From UBA12191 sp964422295 (GTDB taxonomy: Bacteria; Planctomycetota; UBA8108; UBA1146): a stretch of DNA of 64,000 nucleotides. Below, piece by piece: positions 8,821-19,700 of this stretch. Below the pieces are notes generated by a model. That model had not been told where the DNA came from. It ran no database searches and saw only the letters and a list, made by a program, of their open reading frames with translations. The position numbers were made by a program, and so were the translations under genes. The stretch spans positions 102,176 through 166,175 of the forward strand of contig CAYRAM010000002.1 of NCBI GenBank assembly GCA_964422295.1, in the 5' to 3' direction. The number at the start of each line of letters is the position of its first letter. Positions within the stretch are counted from its first letter, which is position 1.

Positions 8821-9875
8821 CGCCACTCCCATGCCAGCATTCGACAGACCAGCCCGCTGCCGATTCCAAGAAATGCGACTTTATGTCCTGGCTGCAGAAA
8901 GCCTCGTTCAGCGGCCAGGGCTGCGGTCATCGGTATCGATACGGTACCGATATTGCCCAAAAACGGGAAGGTAATGAAATCCTGATCCGGAGAAATCCCC
9001 AGTGCAGGCAAAATCTCAAGCCGATGGGCAGAACCGACTTGGTGGCAAATGGTTCTTTCAACATCTTCGGGGGACCAATGAAGCTGTTCCAGAAATCGAT
9101 TCCATGTTTGCAGTCCCAGTCCAACACCGTGGTTCAGAACTCCGATGGCGTCCGTTTCCATGTATTCAATTCGCTCTGCGGGGTGATTGGAATCCGTGGG
9201 AGTTTTGATTCCCCAACGGCAAAGTTGGTGCCAGCGGGAATCACTGCCGTGGGCTGATCCCAGTAGCCGAGGCCCCTGATTGCTGATCTCTTCTGACACG
9301 AGAATCATGGCAGCGGCCCCGGACCCTCCGGTCCAGGTTGCCAGTGATTTGGTAAATCGCTCGATGTCTGGATCCTGTTCCATCTGAGTACAAGCGATTT
9401 CGACGATTTCTCTCGCACTTTCACAACTGACGACGACCGTCACATTTTGGCGACGGGAACGAATCGCATCCTGTGCCAATACGACTGCATCGATGCTCCC
9501 CAAACAGGCATTTGACAAATCATATAATTCGATGTGGTCCCCTGCTTCGAGATGGTGTGCGACTGAGCAGGCGGTGGCGGGCTCAAATCCTTCTCTGCAG
9601 ACTCCTGTGTAGATCAGTCGATCTACCGAAGAAATATCCATCCCTGCACGGTCCAACGCCTTGCTGACTGCACGTGCAGCCATTTCTGAGATGGAAGTAC
9701 CTCTGTTCCACCAGCGACGCTCCCGAACTCCGGTCAACTGTTCGATCTGCCCTTTGGGAATTCCCAATCGGTCCCAAGTAGAACTCATCATCTCTTCAAT
9801 TTCGGCACTGGAAACGATGCAGGGTGCCATTTCGATACCCATCGCGGCCAGATGAAGATCCCTGTTTGAGGTCAT
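8817..9875 (-). CDS. oleA: OleA, head-to-head acyl condensing thiolase-fold enzyme
   Basis: FabH-like thiolase-superfamily enzyme that joins two acyl thioesters by non-decarboxylative Claisen condensation to a 2-alkyl-3-keto acid. The catalytic cysteine is C124 in DLSNACLG, with H278 in ICHQVGSAH and N308 in FPFLGNIGT. E98 in REGFEPATAC lies 26 residues before the cysteine, as the OleA-specific catalytic glutamate does (E117/C143 in the Xanthomonas enzyme), which separates it from FabH. The 352 residues are typical. Its ATG overlaps the stop of the PfaC-type synthase gene by 4 bases, so it is the first gene after the synthase. That suggests it takes PUFA-synthase products directly; this last point is inferred. 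Confidence 0.9.
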   Translation of the reverse strand: MTSNRDLHLAAMGIEMAPCIVSSAEIEEMMSSTWDRLGIPKGQIEQLTGVRERRWWNRGTSISEMAARAVSKALDRAGMDISSVDRLIYTGVCREGFEPATACSVAHHLEAGDHIELYDLSNACLGSIDAVVLAQDAIRSRRQNVTVVVSCESAREIVEIACTQMEQDPDIERFTKSLATWTGGSGAAAMILVSEEISNQGPRLLGSAHGSDSRWHQLCRWGIKTPTDSNHPAERIEYMETDAIGVLNHGVGLGLQTWNRFLEQLHWSPEDVERTICHQVGSAHRLEILPALGISPDQDFITFPFLGNIGTVSIPMTAALAAERGFLQPGHKVAFLGIGSGLVCRMLAWEWR

Positions 9876-12800
9876 GATTGAATCCTGCGTTGAATGGTGA
9901 AATCCTCCATGCTGTAGATAGGAAGATCATCTACGATGAGCATCCCATCTGCACGAAGGAACCCTTTGTCGTCGTCAATTTCATTGATTTGTGCTTCGAC
10001 GACGACCCTCTTGCGGTCAGGAATCACCTGGCCTCTGTATGTCCAACGGTGCGGAATTCCGGGGGTGATGCTCCGGTGGGTCATCGATCCACCTGAGCCC
10101 CATCGGTCGCGGGCGACTTCCTGTAGCAGCTGCAGCATCGATTCGAGACCCAGGCTTCCTGGCCAGACAGGATCTCCCATGAAGTGGGATTTGAAGAACC
10201 AGGCTTCGGGATTCACTTCGATCGAGCCACGGATAAATCCGAGTCCTGAAGTTCCTCCATCAGGGATGTAAAGATCGACTTCATCGATCATTCGAAATTC
10301 ATCCGACGGCCCGGGTTGTCTTTGGGCCAGCGAATAAAACTTTCCTCTCAGGGCTTCCCTGGGAGCGATGGTCTTGGGAACCGCACCGGGTAATCCGACC
10401 TGTTCCGCCAATGATTGCGGAGGAAAAAATCCAAAGTAGGTGTTTCCCCGGTAGAGTGCGCCCAGTGAGTCATCCACCTCCAGATCAAAATGCTGAATCC
10501 ACATCCCTGCTCCATGGTCTGCGGCAGTCATCTTGACGCGAGTGGTGAGCAGTCCACTCTTCGGAGTAACCGGTCGATTCAAGGTGGCTTCTCCACCGAG
10601 GTTTCTGAAGTGAAGGGGGTCCTTTGATGTCAATGCAGATCCCACATACCCGGCGAGCCATCCACAGGGTTGCAGTGCAATTTCCAACAGGACTGCAAAT
10701 GGCATCTCACCGCTTCCACCCGCATCGAAATACCATGCATCAGGGGGAATCATGTATTCGGCGGTACAGGCTGCTCCCGCTTCGACGACCCACGGCTCAC
10801 CTTTCACTTCCACGATTCTGTCGAGAAAGCAGTAGGGGGGACCTGGCAGGCGAGCAAGATAACGGTCTCCATCGAAAGGCATGTAGCGGTCTCCAAAGGC
10901 GTCCGATGGCAAACCTGTGGAAAAGGAGAGGATTTGTTGGTGGCTGTAGATGGTCGGTTTTTCAGAAGCGATGGCAGGATCATCGCCTCCTCCGCCGGGA
11001 GCATTCAGGGGGATCTCAAGTGGAGGGGCGGCCTGCGATCGTTTTTCCTTGGGTCGCCAGCGCTGTACCAATTGGGCTTCACTTAGGCCGACGAGTCTCA
11101 GCGATAAACCTTCCATTTCGACGATGGGCTTGCCATCTGCCAGCATCAATGCACTGGCGATTACGTATGGCTCAGGGTGAAGACCGATCTCGTGCACGTG
11201 CACCTCGTAGCTGACGAAATCGGTCTCTGGAGTGACCTGGCCACGGCAGCGGAGTCGACCGGCGACTCCGGGGACAGGCATCGCGGCGATCTGATCGGTT
11301 TCACCGATCCAACCCCAGCTCATCAGCAAAACCCTGAGTGTATGAATGCAACTCTCGTACATCAGAGTCCCGGGCATGACGTGATCATCAGTGAAATGGC
11401 ACGTCAGGAACCAATCGTCGGGGTGAATCTTGAGTTCGCCGACGACACATCCCAAACCATAATTTCCACCCTCCGCTTCCAGTCGCTTGACGCTGTCGAT
11501 GAGGGTCATCCGTCCACCGGGCAGGGTCCAGGGGGAGGAGAGTTCGAGGGCATCAAATGCGGGACCGAAGACCTTTCCCAAGGCGCCCTTTCTGAGATAA
11601 GCCATTTTGATTGCATCCAATTCCTGAACATCTGTGGAGATGGGTGGACACCAATCAGCGGGGCACTTTTCCTGAGGACGTGGGCGATGGGGAGACTGGA
11701 CGATTCCCCTTCCTGAAGCCAATTCTTGTGGAGAAAAGAAGCCTGCACAGCCGTCTCGCATCATTAGAAATGGCTGCCCATCGACGGTTGCATCGAAATG
11801 GAATCTGAAGAGCAGTGTTTTGTCTTGGCGAAAAAATTCATTGATGTGTATGTCGTAGAGGATGGTCTTTCCTGCGGGGGGGAGCTCGGAGTGGAATGTG
11901 ACCTGTGCATCGAGCAACCGGTAAACTGATTCTCCCCGAGTATGCAAATCTGCACCGAGGAATCCTGAAAGAAAGAGATCTGCCTGGCCACTCTCGACGG
12001 CGATGGAGGTCGGGATTCTGCCTGAGTCCAAATACCACGCTCCATCTTTGATGTCGTGGGCTGTGATGATCCGACCCGGACCGAGGGAGAGAGGGTCCCC
12101 CTCCAGCGACAATATCCGATCTACCAACATCAGAGGTTCATTCGGAAGGCGGACTCGGGTTGGAAATTGGTCCGCCTGTCCATGCTTCTCGCCGAGCACA
12201 GGACCGACCTTCCCACGTGCGAATTCGATGCATTGGGATCGATCAAAGAGTGGAGGTGCGTCTGTTGCCACAGAACCGGATGGTTCGTTGGGAGTAACAC
12301 CGCTGTGGGAAGACTCTTGCGGAGGATTCTGCTCCACGACGCTGGACCGACCATAAATAGGATTCGTGGGGGAGTTCAATTTGTCGCGAGTTTCCAACGG
12401 ACTTGATTCTTCAATTCGCCTTGAGACCGCCATCTGTAATCTTTTCTTCAATACTTCTCTGCGTGTAGTGTCTCCTCCATGGGATCCAACTTCATTAAAG
12501 AGAGGTGCAGCGGTAGCGGGGACCTCAGAACTGGATAAAGCAGGAACTTGCGAATCAACTTCGGATTTGACAGGAACAGTTTCCGTCAAGTTTCCGTAGA
12601 CGGACTCAGCGTCTTCCACCGTTGTTTTTCTTTTCATGGAAACAGGAAGAGCGGGAATGTGTCTGGGACCTCTGCCATCCGGGATTTCAACCAAGTCGTT
12701 TCGATCTTTCAAAGGCGCACGGTGACCCAGACAGGGGCCAAAGTCGACGGGGATCCTTTCGACCGCGCACGCCAACAAGAGCCTGGAGAGACTGAGTTCT

Positions 12801-15800
12801 TCTGATTCACCTCTCCAGAAGAGTGGCAGTGTTCTAAAGTTGCGATCTCCCAACGATTTACGGATGAGTCGCGAGCATGACGCTCCTGGTCCGGGTTCGA
12901 TGAAGATCCTGGTCCCATGGTTCCACATGGCTTCGATGATTTTCGGGAAATCGAATCCGTGAATAGCTTGTTTGAGGATGGATTCGGCAATCTTGTCAGA
13001 GTCGAACTGCAGAATTTCTCCCGTTGCTGTACATAGAATCTTGCTGCCGTTATCGGGAGGAGAGACCGGCCACTGGTGCAGTGATCTGTATTGATCACGG
13101 ACATGCTCGACCAAATTACAGTGAACGGAGGTGACCCCCGTCAGGGGAACAGCCGACCAATTTTCTCGATGGATCAGTTTCTGGAGTTCAGCAGGGTCAC
13201 CTCCGAGTACGACTTCATCGGAAGCGTTGACCAGCAATAAGTAGCAGCGTTCTGTAGAATGCAGCGCACGCTCCACCTCATCCCTCGAGCGATCGATCAC
13301 CATCGCACCCCAAGGATCCGTGCGCATCGAATCCCATTCCCAGGCGGTTCTTGCAGCGCGGAACTCGCCACCCAGCCAGACGTCGAAGAGGTCTCCTTGT
13401 TCCATCTGCTTCTGCATTTCTCGTCGATGTTGCCAAATCCCTTGGGCAAAAAGCATCGCTGTTTGTCCGAGGCTGTGGCCACAGGAGATTGCCGCTTCGA
13501 TTCCGAAACCCCTCAACAAGTCAGTTCCGAATCCCCCAAGGGCAACCTGGGCCAAGATCTCTTGACGAATATCTTGGGGAAGAGGGGTTACCGGGCTCCA
13601 GAAGGACGGATCAGAAATCATGCGATGGAGCATTCCTCCATCTTCACAAGTGGAGACCATCGCCCCTGAAAAGCGGGTGAACAATTGACGACCTGCTCCG
13701 GGATAGAGACTACCCGATCCCGGATAGACGAATCCCACTTCACCAGAGAAGCCGAGGGCAGTCGGATGGGATCTCAAGACTTCCCAACCATCCCCACGCA
13801 GGTCTCTCAAATTTTCTGCAGGGATTCTCTTCGCTTCTTCCAAAGCCTGGCGCAGGCTTGCCAAGTCTTTGAAGAGGAAACCGACCGCGTGGGGAGCCGA
13901 ATAACTTGGCGGATGGATTTCGAACCAGTTCCTTGAAAGGTCCACTGCCGAATCACGATCTGCTGCTGCGTGACTCAACCACTCTTCAATGGCATCCAGT
14001 GCCTTATGCGTCGATTCTCCTTCTAACAGGATCATTCCCCATGGGATATTTCCATTAGCGGTGAGGGCTCTGTGATTAAGTTTGGTTTTTTCACCGATAG
14101 GTTTGGGTTTCGCATCTCCCATTCGCATCAACAGAGATCCGTGGTCGCCGAGTTGTCCGCGAAAATCAACCCGTACCGATGCTTTTCCCGTCAACGCTTG
14201 AAGCCATGGAATCGCAGGTCTATCCGCAGAGTTGCTGGGGAGTACTGCTGAATCAAACATTTGCATCCCCTGAATCACGGAGATGAGAGGAGTTGTGCAT
14301 CCACTCTGCTCAAGTTCGATGGGCAGTGAGACGATCCGAATTCCAGGAGTCCGAGTAGCCTTCGATAAATTGACAGGGTGATCCCGTTGACTGAGAACGA
14401 TGTGGGGGCGAGAGTTTTGCCACATCGCCAATTGGGAGGATCGCTCAGCCGGCAATACTCTTCTCCCCGAAAACATGCTGTCTGCTGCTGCGCAACCCGT
14501 TCCTTCAAGGATGGCATGGACTCGTTGTTGTGTCTCCACTGCATCATCAAGTCTGCGCAAAATCAGAGCTGCTGCAGCATCGGATCTACTCGATAACCCA
14601 TCACGGGCATCGATCACCCGGGAGATCACATCGAGACCCAAGTTCGCAGCAGCAACGACGACGGTGTCGCAACTCTTCTCCTGCAAACTGTGGATTCCCT
14701 GTTCGATGGCCCGGAAACCTCCGAGGTCATCATTGCTGACAGTATGGGATGGACCTCCTGCGCCCAAATCCCGAGCGATGCGGCTGGCGGCGACACTTCC
14801 CAGAGCCCCCATGACCCTATTGGCGTTTAATGGAAAACTGACTTCATCCTGCAACTGCTGGATCCAGCGATCCACGTCTTCAGGGCGGGCTTCGATTCCC
14901 AGTTCTTTGAGCCAGGATCTCCCTCTTTCAGGGAGCATCCACCGCAGATGATACAAGCTGCTTCGAGGGTCGAGATTCAAGCCGATCAGGACCGATCCGC
15001 CTAATCCCGCTTCTTCCATTCCAGCATGGTTGAGAGCCTCCCGGCACACCTTCAGCAATGCCAACTGCTGGGGAAGCAATTCCTGCATCTCCATCGGCGG
15101 AATTCGGTATGTCATCGGCGACCCGCGAAGGGGTCCCGTTGCTATTCCTTTTGGAAGAGTGAGGCCCTCATCTTCAAGCCATCGGGTCTCTGGCACTCCG
15201 TATTGCCCAGGAAGAGGAGGGGTCTTCGCAGGAAATTCGTCGAGGGTCAATAAGGTGGACCTCATTTCGGAACAGTTCTGAAAAGGCCCAGCCATCGCTC
15301 CATAGCCGACGACAGCGATGGGGCAATCCGGTTTTTGAGATGCGGGGGAGGGCACAAGTGGGCTCTTCACCGATTCGGAATACTCTTCGATGAGCAAATG
15401 GGCGTTGATCCCCCCAAATCCGAAAGCGCTTACTGCAGAGCGCCGGCTTCGGCCTGTTTGTTGGATCCAAGGTTCCGCAGAACCTGGAATCCGGAAGGGA
15501 GAATCATCCAGGGGAAAGTCTCCCGGGGTCTGTCTTTGGTCAGGGAGCGGAGGGATTTCGCGATTTTTCATCGCCAGGAGCACCTTGATCAATCCTGCGC
15601 TTCCGGCAGCAGTCAACGTGTGGCCAATCGAGGATTTGATCGACCCGAGAGCACACTGCCCAGGTTGCCAGGTGTGATCGCTCCACAATTCCCTGAGGCT
15701 CTCCAACTCGGTCGCATCGCCCACGGGTGTTCCCGTGGCATGGCACTCGATGAAATCCACATCGAGGGGGGACCAACCGGCAGTTTTGTACGCCTGGCGC

Positions 15801-16720
15801 ATCGCTCGGACTTGTCCCTCCCCGGAAGGAGCGAGCAGACCACCAGATCGGTCATTGGAGAGTCCCCAGCCACGGATTACCCCAAGGATTGGCTCACCGT
15901 TTTGTTCTGCATCCTCCAGCCGTCGCAAGCGCAATATGCCCGCACCTTCGCCTACGACCAACCCCTGCCCTCGGTCATCGAGGGGGCGACAGCGACCCTC
16001 TGGTGAGAGAGCACGAAGTTGAGAAAATCCCATCTGGGTGAAGAGTGCATCGGGTCGTGAAACACCACCGGCGAGTGCATGGTCGCAGCGGTGAGAGAGT
16101 AAATCCTCACAAGCCCTGGCCACGGCATAAAGTGCAGATGCACACGCGGCATCGAGAGTCCATGCTCCTGATCTCAAACCAAGCGCTGCCCGCAATGCTG
16201 TGGCGGGAAGAGATGCGTCATGCCGATCGATGGGATGGCATGCGGGGAACCCCCGTGGTCGACGATCATCAAAATTGATGTCTCCCAAAACCGCTTCCTC
16301 CAAAGTATCCCCGATGATGGCATCCGCCATCGCCGAAGTGGATTCGGTAGGAAGAAGAAGTTGACCCAAAATGATGTGGGTTCTGTCGGGGTCGAGTCGC
16401 ACCGGGCTGCTTTGACTGGCTTCCACCCCGGCGTGAACTGCCAATTGAACAGAAGGGTCGAGGGATTTGACCAACTCTTGCGCCAGATTTCCTGATTTAA
16501 AGCCAGACTCGGGAGGTTCCACAAATCCACCACGAACCGCCCTTACGCGATCCTCCATCGGTTCGGATCCGCCGTTCGCGATTTCTGCGGGCAGGATCCA
16601 TCGACCCGGGGGAACTTCGCGAGTGTGGTCGGCACCCGTGCGAACCATCTCCCAGAATTCTCTCTGGGTTTTGACTCCCGGAAAGGTGAAACCGATTCCG
16701 ACAACAGCAATTCCTCTCAA
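9872..16720 (-). CDS. pfaC: PUFA synthase PfaC-type subunit with built-in acyltransferase (KS-CLF-AT-DH-DH)
   Basis: A 2282-residue iterative polyketide-type synthase for polyunsaturated acyl chains. Domains in order: ketosynthase (1-450) with C193, H327 and H367; chain-length factor (~467-725), which has lost the active cysteine (GGPSHTVSNDD where the nucleophile loop should be); acyltransferase (~990-1325) with YPGSG, nucleophile S1083 in GHSLG, H1200 and EPGPG; a linker to ~1490; then two FabA-like double-hotdog dehydratases (~1525-1880 and ~1955-2280) with active histidines H1775 (CHFTDDHVMPG) and H2179 (SHFMGDPVWPG). In Shewanella-type clusters the acyltransferase is a separate PfaB; here it is fused between CLF and DH, resembling myxobacterial and thraustochytrid arrangements. 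There is no C-terminal glycerolipid acyltransferase domain. Four-base overlaps join it to pfaA and oleA. Confidence 0.92.
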   Translation of the reverse strand: MRGIAVVGIGFTFPGVKTQREFWEMVRTGADHTREVPPGRWILPAEIANGGSEPMEDRVRAVRGGFVEPPESGFKSGNLAQELVKSLDPSVQLAVHAGVEASQSSPVRLDPDRTHIILGQLLLPTESTSAMADAIIGDTLEEAVLGDINFDDRRPRGFPACHPIDRHDASLPATALRAALGLRSGAWTLDAACASALYAVARACEDLLSHRCDHALAGGVSRPDALFTQMGFSQLRALSPEGRCRPLDDRGQGLVVGEGAGILRLRRLEDAEQNGEPILGVIRGWGLSNDRSGGLLAPSGEGQVRAMRQAYKTAGWSPLDVDFIECHATGTPVGDATELESLRELWSDHTWQPGQCALGSIKSSIGHTLTAAGSAGLIKVLLAMKNREIPPLPDQRQTPGDFPLDDSPFRIPGSAEPWIQQTGRSRRSAVSAFGFGGINAHLLIEEYSESVKSPLVPSPASQKPDCPIAVVGYGAMAGPFQNCSEMRSTLLTLDEFPAKTPPLPGQYGVPETRWLEDEGLTLPKGIATGPLRGSPMTYRIPPMEMQELLPQQLALLKVCREALNHAGMEEAGLGGSVLIGLNLDPRSSLYHLRWMLPERGRSWLKELGIEARPEDVDRWIQQLQDEVSFPLNANRVMGALGSVAASRIARDLGAGGPSHTVSNDDLGGFRAIEQGIHSLQEKSCDTVVVAAANLGLDVISRVIDARDGLSSRSDAAAALILRRLDDAVETQQRVHAILEGTGCAAADSMFSGRRVLPAERSSQLAMWQNSRPHIVLSQRDHPVNLSKATRTPGIRIVSLPIELEQSGCTTPLISVIQGMQMFDSAVLPSNSADRPAIPWLQALTGKASVRVDFRGQLGDHGSLLMRMGDAKPKPIGEKTKLNHRALTANGNIPWGMILLEGESTHKALDAIEEWLSHAAADRDSAVDLSRNWFEIHPPSYSAPHAVGFLFKDLASLRQALEEAKRIPAENLRDLRGDGWEVLRSHPTALGFSGEVGFVYPGSGSLYPGAGRQLFTRFSGAMVSTCEDGGMLHRMISDPSFWSPVTPLPQDIRQEILAQVALGGFGTDLLRGFGIEAAISCGHSLGQTAMLFAQGIWQHRREMQKQMEQGDLFDVWLGGEFRAARTAWEWDSMRTDPWGAMVIDRSRDEVERALHSTERCYLLLVNASDEVVLGGDPAELQKLIHRENWSAVPLTGVTSVHCNLVEHVRDQYRSLHQWPVSPPDNGSKILCTATGEILQFDSDKIAESILKQAIHGFDFPKIIEAMWNHGTRIFIEPGPGASCSRLIRKSLGDRNFRTLPLFWRGESEELSLSRLLLACAVERIPVDFGPCLGHRAPLKDRNDLVEIPDGRGPRHIPALPVSMKRKTTVEDAESVYGNLTETVPVKSEVDSQVPALSSSEVPATAAPLFNEVGSHGGDTTRREVLKKRLQMAVSRRIEESSPLETRDKLNSPTNPIYGRSSVVEQNPPQESSHSGVTPNEPSGSVATDAPPLFDRSQCIEFARGKVGPVLGEKHGQADQFPTRVRLPNEPLMLVDRILSLEGDPLSLGPGRIITAHDIKDGAWYLDSGRIPTSIAVESGQADLFLSGFLGADLHTRGESVYRLLDAQVTFHSELPPAGKTILYDIHINEFFRQDKTLLFRFHFDATVDGQPFLMMRDGCAGFFSPQELASGRGIVQSPHRPRPQEKCPADWCPPISTDVQELDAIKMAYLRKGALGKVFGPAFDALELSSPWTLPGGRMTLIDSVKRLEAEGGNYGLGCVVGELKIHPDDWFLTCHFTDDHVMPGTLMYESCIHTLRVLLMSWGWIGETDQIAAMPVPGVAGRLRCRGQVTPETDFVSYEVHVHEIGLHPEPYVIASALMLADGKPIVEMEGLSLRLVGLSEAQLVQRWRPKEKRSQAAPPLEIPLNAPGGGGDDPAIASEKPTIYSHQQILSFSTGLPSDAFGDRYMPFDGDRYLARLPGPPYCFLDRIVEVKGEPWVVEAGAACTAEYMIPPDAWYFDAGGSGEMPFAVLLEIALQPCGWLAGYVGSALTSKDPLHFRNLGGEATLNRPVTPKSGLLTTRVKMTAADHGAGMWIQHFDLEVDDSLGALYRGNTYFGFFPPQSLAEQVGLPGAVPKTIAPREALRGKFYSLAQRQPGPSDEFRMIDEVDLYIPDGGTSGLGFIRGSIEVNPEAWFFKSHFMGDPVWPGSLGLESMLQLLQEVARDRWGSGGSMTHRSITPGIPHRWTYRGQVIPDRKRVVVEAQINEIDDDKGFLRADGMLIVDDLPIYSMEDFTIQRRIQS

Positions 16721-19700
16721 GGTTGGGCCTCCTCCGAGAGTTCCTGCTGCTGGAAGGCGGCTTCCAGAGCGGAGTCAATGACGACCTCTGCGCCGGAGAT
16801 GGTCATCAGCGGTTCACCGTCTTCATTCAAGACCTCCGCTTCGGCACTCGCCATCGAAGGACTGAATCTTTCCAGTTCAACTCGGGTTTCAAGCGCACCC
16901 ATTCGTGCGTGTCCATGAATCCGCAATTTGGAGATGGCACAGGGTAGGCAAGGAGCGCCGACGGTATTTTGGCTCCAAATAATCAAAGCCTGGAAAATTG
17001 CATCAAGCCGCAGCGGATCCACCAGCCAGAATGGCAGCAGTGGGGATCGAAACCCCATCCCCGGGGAAGGGGTACCGGTAGCTGTAAAGGTAATCCCCTC
17101 ATCACTCAGACCGATGACACTTTGTAGACAGCGAAAACTCTCGCCATGAAACAGCACCTGAGAATAATCTTCGGTTGTTACATTTGAACGGACTCGAAGA
17201 CTGGAGTTCGCTTGCTCATGTTCTCCGAGGAGGATTTCAGTCTTCGCATGGATTCGAGCTTCGGGGCCTCGACTACGGATTTCGACGGGTACGATGAGTT
17301 GGTTTTCGTGATGTGTCGGAGTTGCACAAAAGAATGCAAGTTGGGCAATATCTCTACCCCCCATGACAACACCCTTCAGTACCCTGAAATTGTCCACGCC
17401 GATGAATTCGAGCCCCGGATTCCGGTGAGTAGCTACTTGGGCGCACCATTCGACCAATAACGCAGCAGGAATCACCGCACGCCCTTGAAGGACATGGTCC
17501 CTCAGAGTCGGGTCGCTTTCACAGGAGATATCGAGTTGAAGTTGTTCTTCCCACACCGGGTCAGCGGAAACTGACGAGTTCGTCTTTTCTGGAGTGGAGA
17601 AAGTTCGGGTATCCCTGCGAGACACCTTTGGTTCGGGGAACTCGCTGATACTTTGCAGGAAGTTTGGTTGGTCGCCGTGGGAACGTAGAGCGATATGGTG
17701 AAAGGACCCAGAGGTTCGGGTTTGAGAAACGAAGTGGGCAGCCCCTTGGGGAAGATCGATCAATCCAACACCTTCAGAGTGAAAGAGATCCTTCAAGCCA
17801 GATTCAACCATCCCTCCATCCCAGGGGCCCCAGCCGATACTGGAAACATGGCACTGAGGTCTCAAATGTGCTTCCCGCCGAGCCAGTTGATTCAGGGTTT
17901 CATTGGCAGCGGCATAATCCGCTTGTCCTTTGCGACCAAGGGTTGCAGTGGTCGAAGAGAAAAATTGAATGAGGCTGAGATCATCCCCGGAACAGAGATC
18001 GAGAAGGTGGAGAGCAGGATCCACTTTCGTTTGCCACACCTTGAGAAAGTCTTCCTCTGACTTGTCTACGATCCAGCTGTCAGCCAAGACACCAGCCCCG
18101 TGAATGATTCCTCTGACTTCTCCATGTCGTTGCCGTGCCTCTGCAAGGATCGATGCGAGTGCCTGACGCTGCCGAACATCCACTGAATGATAGGTCACGT
18201 CACAACCACGAGACCTGAATAAATCGATGCGACTCTGGATCTGTCGTGATTGTCGGATCAAAGTTGCTTCTCTGCGAATCTCCGCAGGTGATCTGGTTCC
18301 TGATGCCAGTTCGAAAAGACGAGATTCGAGGGCGTCATCCTGTAATCCCAGTGCCCAGTCAGGTTCATTGCCTGGTGCAGGGGTGCGGCCCAGCAAGTAC
18401 AACGCCGGTGCAGCGTCCCTTGTCAGCGATTCGAGGCACTCATAGGTGACTCCTCTTGCTCCCCCGGAAACGATGACCAGGTCACCTGTTCCTATGGGAG
18501 AGGGGCCGGGAGGTGCAGGAGAAAAGTGATCGAGATTCCACTCCATTCTTCCTGCCGAGGTAAGGCCTACCCAGGTTTCTTCCCCATGAAAGATTTCGGT
18601 GACCACTTCCTCAACTGCACGGTTGGTACCACGGTCATCTGCTTCAAGATCAATTCCACGGACGACAACTTCGTCCCATTCCCTTGCAGCGCAACGTGTC
18701 ATGCCCAGCAGTGCTCCGCCGAGAGGATTCACAACCGGAAGATCTCCCCGGGTTTGATCAGAAGGGCAGCCGAATTCACCCCCCAATCGGGTAATCACGT
18801 GCAGCGAGGTAGGAACCTCAGAATGGTTCCCCAATCTTCGCCCCGCTTCCTGAATCCAGCGGAAGAGTTCCAGGGGTTCAGATTCGTCTGGTTCCAGTGA
18901 AGCGACCAGAATGATCCCGCCGATTTGGGCTCCCGAAGAGCGGAATAAATCATGATCCTGCAATGGGCAATGTCTTGCTTTTACATTGCGTTTTTCCAAC
19001 TGGGTCGCAATCCCCTCCCGGATGTTGGAGTCATTGCCGATCACCCACCATTCTGCATCCCAGCAGAGAGAGCGTTCGGTGGCGGTATTCAGGGGGGAGA
19101 GATTGCGCATCATCGATCGTGCCAATATCAATGGTGAAGAGGATCTTGGGAGATCTGACGCATCGACGTGACCGCTCCCAGATTCGGCGGGCGGCACTGT
19201 ATCTTTGGCGAAACTCCCCTCCAATGCACTTTGAGGATGAGAATCTTTGTACCAACCAGCGATTTGCTGAATCGTTCTGAGGGTGGCCAGTTTTTCAGCA
19301 GGAATCGCAGGTAAATCAGGGCGATGTTGACGCAGGGCCGAGAGAATCTCCACTCGCTTGATGCTGTCAATTCCAAGGTCCGATTCCAGATCCAGATCGA
19401 CACCAATGGCATCCTCGGGATACCCCGTTTTCTCAGAGATCACATTGAGAAGCAGAGGTATGAGGGAGTCCTGTGTTGTGTTTTCTTCATCTGGTTTTTG
19501 CGGGGGTGTCGAATCAATGATGGCAGGGATCGCAGGGGTGGCATCGACTACCTCCGGTGTAGACGTCTGCTGAGAAGACGTCTGCGGTGACGAGAGTGCT
19601 TCGACCAATTGAAGGATGGTGCGAAGTGTACCCAACTGTTCAGGTGGGAGGGTCGGCAGATCGCTTCGCTCTTGTTTGAGAGCTGACAGGATTTCGACCC

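Noticed and set aside
14400..16006. Plus-strand open frames of 183 and 223 codons within pfaC
   Set aside because: Composition-driven shadows of the strongly biased KS/CLF coding sequence; no family features.
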